Part shown: one piece after another, positions 1-4,400 of the stretch
Layout: each line of letters starts with the position of its first letter
Position numbering within the stretch: position 1 is the stretch's first letter
Source of the DNA: Acidobacteriota bacterium
GTDB lineage: Bacteria; Acidobacteriota; Vicinamibacteria; Marinacidobacterales; SMYC01
Length of the DNA: 5,915 nt
Reading direction: 5' to 3'
Assembly (NCBI GenBank): GCA_029263435.1
Contig: JAJCXL010000211.1
Coordinates: 1 to 5,915, forward strand
Notes under the pieces: generated by a model
What the model saw: only the letters and a program-made list of their open reading frames with translations
Databases searched by the model: none
Told to the model about the DNA's origin: nothing
Program-made: the position numbers and the translations under genes

Positions 1-660
1 TCTTTTTCGATATCTCCGAGCAGGAGCAAATTGGTCGCGACCGTCAGGCTCTCCGGGCTGAGCTCTTCGAACCAACGCAACGTCTGCCGATGGTGCTCAC
101 CGGCTGCCTCGAGGTCCCCGCGCTCATAGGCGACGTTGCCGAGATTGCCGAGGGTCCGGGCGAGCTCCATGCTCGCGGGGACGAGCTCTTCCTTGATCGC
201 GATTGCGCGCCGATAGAGCTGTTCCGCTTCCGCGAGGTCGCCTCTGAGCTTCGCCACCAGTCCGAGATTATTCAGCGTTCTCGACACTCGAATGCTCGCG
301 GGATCGATGGCCTCGTCCACGGCGAGAGAGCGCCGGTAGAAATCTTCGGCTGCCTCGAAGTCGCCTCGACGTCGCCACACGTTTCCTAGGTTATTGAGGG
401 TGCCCGCGATCTCGGATCCTTCGGGTGCCACGCGCTCTTGGATCGTCAGGGCTCGTCCAAAATGCTCCGCGGCTCGTTCGAGATCGCCCCGCACCGCCGC
501 ACTTACCCCTAAGCTGTTCTCGGTCAAAGACGCCCCGAGGCTCTCGGGGGCCTGCTCCTGCCACAGCGTGTGTGACTCACGAATCGAAACCAGCCCGGGG
601 CCCGGTTGTCCGCGTCGGGCGGAGATCATTCCGAGCTGAAGCAAGTTCTGAGCGAGCGCG
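1..660 (-). repeat. TPR array, 41-residue (123-base) period
   Basis: At least six consecutive units share the pattern LG, then RG(D/Q) about 7-8 residues later, then A..(F/Y/H)..(R/S)L. The consensus glycine codons lie near 631, 508, 385, 262, 139 and 16, each 123 bases apart. Units four to six from the N-terminal side are the best conserved (NNLGNV, NNLGLV, GNLGNV). Spacing above the classical 34 residues is typical of kinesin-light-chain or NPHP3-like TPRs, whose helices carry a longer loop. Earlier helices (residues about 155-232) look like degenerate TPRs out of this register. The array continues past the window edge. Confidence 0.85.
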
Positions 661-1355
661 AGCGTGTCGCCGAGCGCACGGCGTGCCTCTACCGCTTCGC
701 TCCATGCGTTCGGCGCATGGGTTGGATCGCGGTCTCGCTCTTCGGCATCCGCGCGCACTTCCCAGCTCGCAGCGAGCAGCCCCAGGTCGGTGCCCGCGGC
801 CGCGTGGGCGCGCTCAAAAGCTTCATGAGCCGCGTCCCAATCGCGGGTCTCGGCGGCGAGGCGCCCGAGACGAGAGTGGAGCCACACCAGCGTCTCGGTG
901 TCGCCCTGGGATTCGAGGACCCCCGCGAGCGCGTCCCTCTCGGGTCCCTCGGGACGTTCACGAACCGTGAGGTAGGCCTCGACGATGGTCTTTGGCCACA
1001 CGGGCCTGGCGTCGACGCCCCACTCACCGACCGCCAGCACGACCTCGAGATGTTGTCCCGCTCGATCGATGGTGAGCCCCATCGGTCCGAGGTGCGAATG
1101 CCGGCGCTCGACGTGATGAAAGTCGATAGGAGAGCTCAGCACACCGCCTTCACCGCCGTCAGTGTGCCACGACGTGATGCGGTCGTCCGGCTGAATGCCG
1201 GCTCGGGCGCCTGTCAGTCCTGTCGCCACCGTCTCCACGACGACCCCTTCTTGCGGGCGTGTCGGTGTGGTGCATCCAAACATCGCGAGATAGATCGAGA
1301 CAGCGATAACGTGGGCAAGCCTGGATCCGAACACCCTGTTCCGTCGATGTCGCAA
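1..1355 (-). CDS. PDZ and TPR-repeat lipoprotein (C-terminus outside window)
   Basis: The minus-strand frame is open from the TTG at 1355 to the left edge, giving 451 complete codons. Residues 1-27 look like an export signal: a basic start (MRHRRNR), a hydrophobic stretch (VIAVSIYLAM), then FGC with Cys28 as a possible lipidation site; the lipobox is weak. Residues about 34-115 resemble a PDZ domain (VVVETVATG, ARAGIQPDDRITSW). Residues from about 155 to the edge are TPR helices, with A-helix glycines at 242, 283, 324, 365, 406 and 447, exactly 41 residues apart, and typical motifs such as TLNNLG and AEDFYRRSLA. TPR and PDZ domains bind proteins or peptides, so a scaffold or sensor role in the envelope is inferred. 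TTG is preferred because GGAG lies 5 bases upstream; GTG at 1334 is an alternative, and the first ATG would remove the signal. The ORF is not explained by any plus-strand gene. The end, and any catalytic domain, is not visible. Confidence 0.88.
   Translation of the reverse strand, partial: MRHRRNRVFGSRLAHVIAVSIYLAMFGCTTPTRPQEGVVVETVATGLTGARAGIQPDDRITSWHTDGGEGGVLSSPIDFHHVERRHSHLGPMGLTIDRAGQHLEVVLAVGEWGVDARPVWPKTIVEAYLTVRERPEGPERDALAGVLESQGDTETLVWLHSRLGRLAAETRDWDAAHEAFERAHAAAGTDLGLLAASWEVRADAEERDRDPTHAPNAWSEAVEARRALGDTLALAQNLLQLGMISARRGQPGPGLVSIRESHTLWQEQAPESLGASLTENSLGVSAAVRGDLERAAEHFGRALTIQERVAPEGSEIAGTLNNLGNVWRRRGDFEAAEDFYRRSLAVDEAIDPASIRVSRTLNNLGLVAKLRGDLAEAEQLYRRAIAIKEELVPASMELARTLGNLGNVAYERGDLEAAGEHHRQTLRWFEELSPESLTVATNLLLLGDIEK
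1010..1256 (-). other. PDZ-like domain of the TPR lipoprotein
   Basis: Residues about 34-115 start directly after the putative lipid-attachment Cys. The first strand EGVVVETV, the turn with TGLTGARAGI and the strand QPDDRITSW match the usual layout of bacterial PDZ domains (strand, small residues, A..AGL.PGD.I...). A later strand, QHLEVVLAVGEWG, fits the closing strand. The central part is unusually polar and His-rich (DFHHVERRHSHLG), so peptide binding cannot be assumed. The assignment is by pattern only. Confidence 0.65.
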
Positions 1356-1360
1356 TGGTT

Positions 1361-1364
1361 CTCC
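1361..1364 (-). promoter_or_regulatory. Shine-Dalgarno for the TPR lipoprotein
   Basis: GGAG on the minus strand sits five bases before TTG 1355-1353. A second purine run (AGAGGA) lies just upstream. This site decides the start: no in-frame ATG exists between the upstream in-frame stop (inside the end of the large gene) and residue 25. GTG at 1334-1332 is preceded only by a weaker GGA. Confidence 0.6.
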
Positions 1365-1381
1365 GATCCTCTGTGGGGCGT

Positions 1382-1387
1382 ATTGTA
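1382..1387 (-). promoter_or_regulatory. Possible -10 element (TACAAT)
   Basis: TACAAT on the minus strand differs from the consensus TATAAT at one base and lies 26 bases upstream of the TTG start, leaving a short leader that keeps the Shine-Dalgarno. No convincing -35 hexamer is found 16-18 bases upstream; that region is occupied by the arm of the hairpin. It may be chance, though the motif stands out in GC-rich sequence. Confidence 0.25.
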
Positions 1388-1391
1388 GGAT

Positions 1392-1438
1392 CGATCGCGC
1401 GCCGGTCCGAGTCGCTCCAGACCGGCGCGCAAAGATCG
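1392..1438 (-). terminator. Strong intergenic hairpin, candidate terminator or mRNA 3'-end stem
   Basis: Positions 1397-1407 and 1420-1430 form a perfect 11-bp inverted repeat (GCGCGCCGGTC / GACCGGCGCGC) with a 12-base loop. After a three-base bulge (1431-1433) a further 5 bp can pair (1392-1396 with 1434-1438). It begins a few bases after the TAA (1444-1442) of the large gene, which suits transcript termination or 3'-end protection. There is no T-run after the stem on either strand, so it is not a textbook intrinsic terminator. The structure is seen directly; the function is inferred. Confidence 0.6.
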
Positions 1439-1441
1439 CGT

Positions 1442-4400
1442 TTAGAAGGGTGGTTCGCTCAGCCAGACCTCCAAACCATCAGGTGTCCCGTAAAGTACAT
1501 CTGGAATGCCGTCGCCGTTGACGTCACCGAGGGTGAGCCCGCGAACGCCTCCGATCAGCGTGAACGTGCCGAGCTCGACGAGGTCACCCGCGCCGCTGCC
1601 CGCAAGGATCTTCAATTGAGAATCCGGCGCACCGAGCGTCGCGCCTGCGATGTCCGAGATCCCATCCAGCGTCATGTCGCCCGCGGCAAAACTCGCCAGA
1701 GAAGATGGAGCGAAGAACGGTTGCGGCCTCAACGCGCCGAATCCTCCAACACCGTCCCCCAAAGCGATCAGAAGTGGTACGTTCGCCTCGAGGTCCGCGA
1801 TCGCGAGATCCTGATCTCCGTCTCCGTCGAGATCGGCGATCACGACATCGATAGGTAGGAGAAGACGAGAGGGATCGGTAATGGCGAGAGGTGTCGCCTG
1901 TTGGCTGAGATGGAGCGTGACTTGCCCTGAAAGGTCCGCGACGGCGATATCGTCGAGCCCGTCGCCGTCAACATCACCCACCGCGAGCCCTGCGGTCCGC
2001 CACACCGCCGGAAGCGATGGAGCGGGAGTGAACCCGCCGAGACCGTCCCCCGCGATCACTGCGACGGCGCCTTCACCGGCGGCGATCACATCGGGGATGC
2101 CGTCCCCCGTGGCGTCGGCAATCGCCACATCACGGAGTGAGTTTCCAATCGCGACGTTTCGCGGTGAGCCCGGATCCGGAACGAGACCACCGGCGCCGTC
2201 GCTCAGGAAGATATAGACGAAGCCGTCCGAGCGATCGCCGAACACGACATCTGCGAATCCGTCGAGTGCCGGATTGAGGGAGCCCATCGCGACGGAGTCG
2301 CCGATCGCGGCGTTCGGACCGTTGGGCGGGAGCACCCACGGCGTGCCGGATTGGAACCCGCCGTCGCCGTCACCGAGGTGGACCCGTAGCTCGGGAACGA
2401 GGGACCCGTCCCAGCCGCTCGTGGCGGCATCGAGGTTGCCGTCGTTGTCGACATCACCGACCGCGATGCCATTCACGTTGGGTGCGGGGAAAGGCGCTCC
2501 GGTCGAGCGGAGCAAGCAAGGCGCGGGGCAAGGTCGGTCCGTCAAATCGAAGAGCGGCCTCGTGAAGACGGCTGCGAGACTGCCACCGCCCGTTTGAGGA
2601 TCGATAGAGAGTAGGTGCCCCTCGTTGTTGCTCACAGGCACGCTGCCATACAGGATGTCGTCTCGGGTGACGGCCAGACCGAAGACCGGCGTCGCGCCGA
2701 TCAGTCCGATGTCTCTGAGCTCGACGCCGGTCGTTGGATCGAGCTCGACGAGTCGGTCCGTGACACCGTCATGCTCGAGTGCGGCGAAGAGCACGCCGTC
2801 TCGAGTGAACGTCAGCGAGTGGATCGGAGCCGGAGCGTTGCCCACGATTGTAGCGGTGGCGTTCGAAGGCTCGATCCGCGCGAGCGCGCTCGTTGGGCCG
2901 AGAGTCGATGACGGAGCGTCGATGACGCCGTAGAGTTTCCCGTCCGCGGGGTTTATCGCCACCTGCGTAATGCTCTGCGGGGTGCCGAAACCGTCCACGA
3001 AATCCCCCACGCCGGTACCCGTGGGATCCGGGGGTGCGTGTCGTGACAGGTCGCTCCCGCCCGCGACGAGCAAGCTCGCGCCGGCATCGAAAGCGATCCC
3101 GAAGCCGAGCCCACCATTCGGTCGGCCGAGTCGGCCGTAACGTCCGGTAGCGGGATCGAGCAACAGCAAATACGCTCCGCCGGGTCCTCCGCCAGAAGCA
3201 AGGAGCACGCCTGGCGGCAGCACGGTCGGTGTATTCAGCGCTGAGACGGGGTCACTGTTCAGCAGCACCTCGGCGCCATCCTCGACGCCGTCATCGTCCG
3301 AATCCGGGCGGACCGGGTCCGAGCCGATCGCGTGCACCTCTTCGCCGTCGAGGAGACCATCCCCGTCGGAGTCGGGGTTCAGAGGGTTTGCTCCGACTGC
3401 GGCTTCCTCACCGTCGAGGAGCCCGTCGTCATCGGAGTCCGCATCGTTGGGATCCGTGCCGAGCGCGGCCTCATCCTCGTCGCTGACCCCGTCTCGATCC
3501 GTGTCCCGCAAGACTTCGATCGTGACCGAGTCTTCTCCGAAGAAGCCACCGAAGACATCGACCTCGAGCCGGATCCGATGAATCCCTAGGGACTGCGGCT
3601 GCCAGGAAACGATAGGAGTGTCGCCGAGGAAACCATCTCGATCAGAGATCCATGAGTAGAGAGGCGCCGTGAAGTCTCCACGCAGCGACGATGACAACGA
3701 GACGTCTTGGCCTTCGAGCACCTTCTCGCCTTGCTTGGGTGTGCGGATCGTGACTGCCGAGCGCTTGGTCAGTGCGAGGTCGGACGCGATGCCGAAATGA
3801 TCGGAGAGATAGCATCGCAGCCTCGGGGCTGCCGGATCGCTCAGCCAGTTCTCATCTTCGCATAGCTCGATGTCGATGTCTTCGTCCGTGCGCCTCATGG
3901 CTTGGACTTCGATGCCGTAGACCGCGCCTTGTCTAACCAGCACGTAGTCGAGACGCTTTCCCGGCTCAGCGGGGAACCAGTTGCGCGCATAGGCGGAGAG
4001 CTCTCGATCTACCGTCAGACGATCGGTGGCGGACGCCGGGCCGTGAAACTTGAACAAATCGGCTTCCGGTCCGAGTCGCAATATCCGCAGCATCTCGTCG
4101 AGCTCGAGCCCGGTCTCGTGGATGTTCAGATCTCCTACGATGAGCACGGGATGATCCGAATCGGTATTGGAGAGGATGAACCCCTCGAGCTGACGTAGTT
4201 GTAGCGCTCGCGCGGCAATTCCGAGAGGTTGGTGGCCCGCTTGGAGGTGAGTGTTCACGACCCACACATAGTGATCGGGGTCGGAGCCCACGTGGATCTT
4301 GTCGACGGTGAAGCCTTTGTTTGCAAAGCAGTCGTCGCCGTCGCAGTCCTCGTAGATTTCTTGCTGGTGCGCCGCGCCGTCGAGGACTTGAAGGGCGAGG

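Noticed and set aside
606..1388. Plus-strand open frame of 260 codons
   Set aside because: It lies antisense to the signal, PDZ and TPR coding frame, which shows clear domain motifs. Its own translation is Arg-rich low-complexity sequence with no recognisable domain.
1397..1440. Intrinsic terminator for a plus-strand transcript
   Set aside because: No plus-strand gene is supported, and the stem is followed on that strand by AAAGATCGCG and not by a T-run.
1355..1858. Plus-strand open frame of 167 codons starting at the intergenic gap
   Set aside because: It overlaps the FG-GAP coding frame on the minus strand, contains no motif, and is a typical antisense shadow in GC-rich DNA.
1500..2470. 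Recurring short GC-rich words that look like a dispersed or CRISPR-like repeat
   Set aside because: They match the codons of the DxDGDGxxD loops of the FG-GAP blades, keep codon phase and are imperfect; no constant repeat with unique spacers exists.
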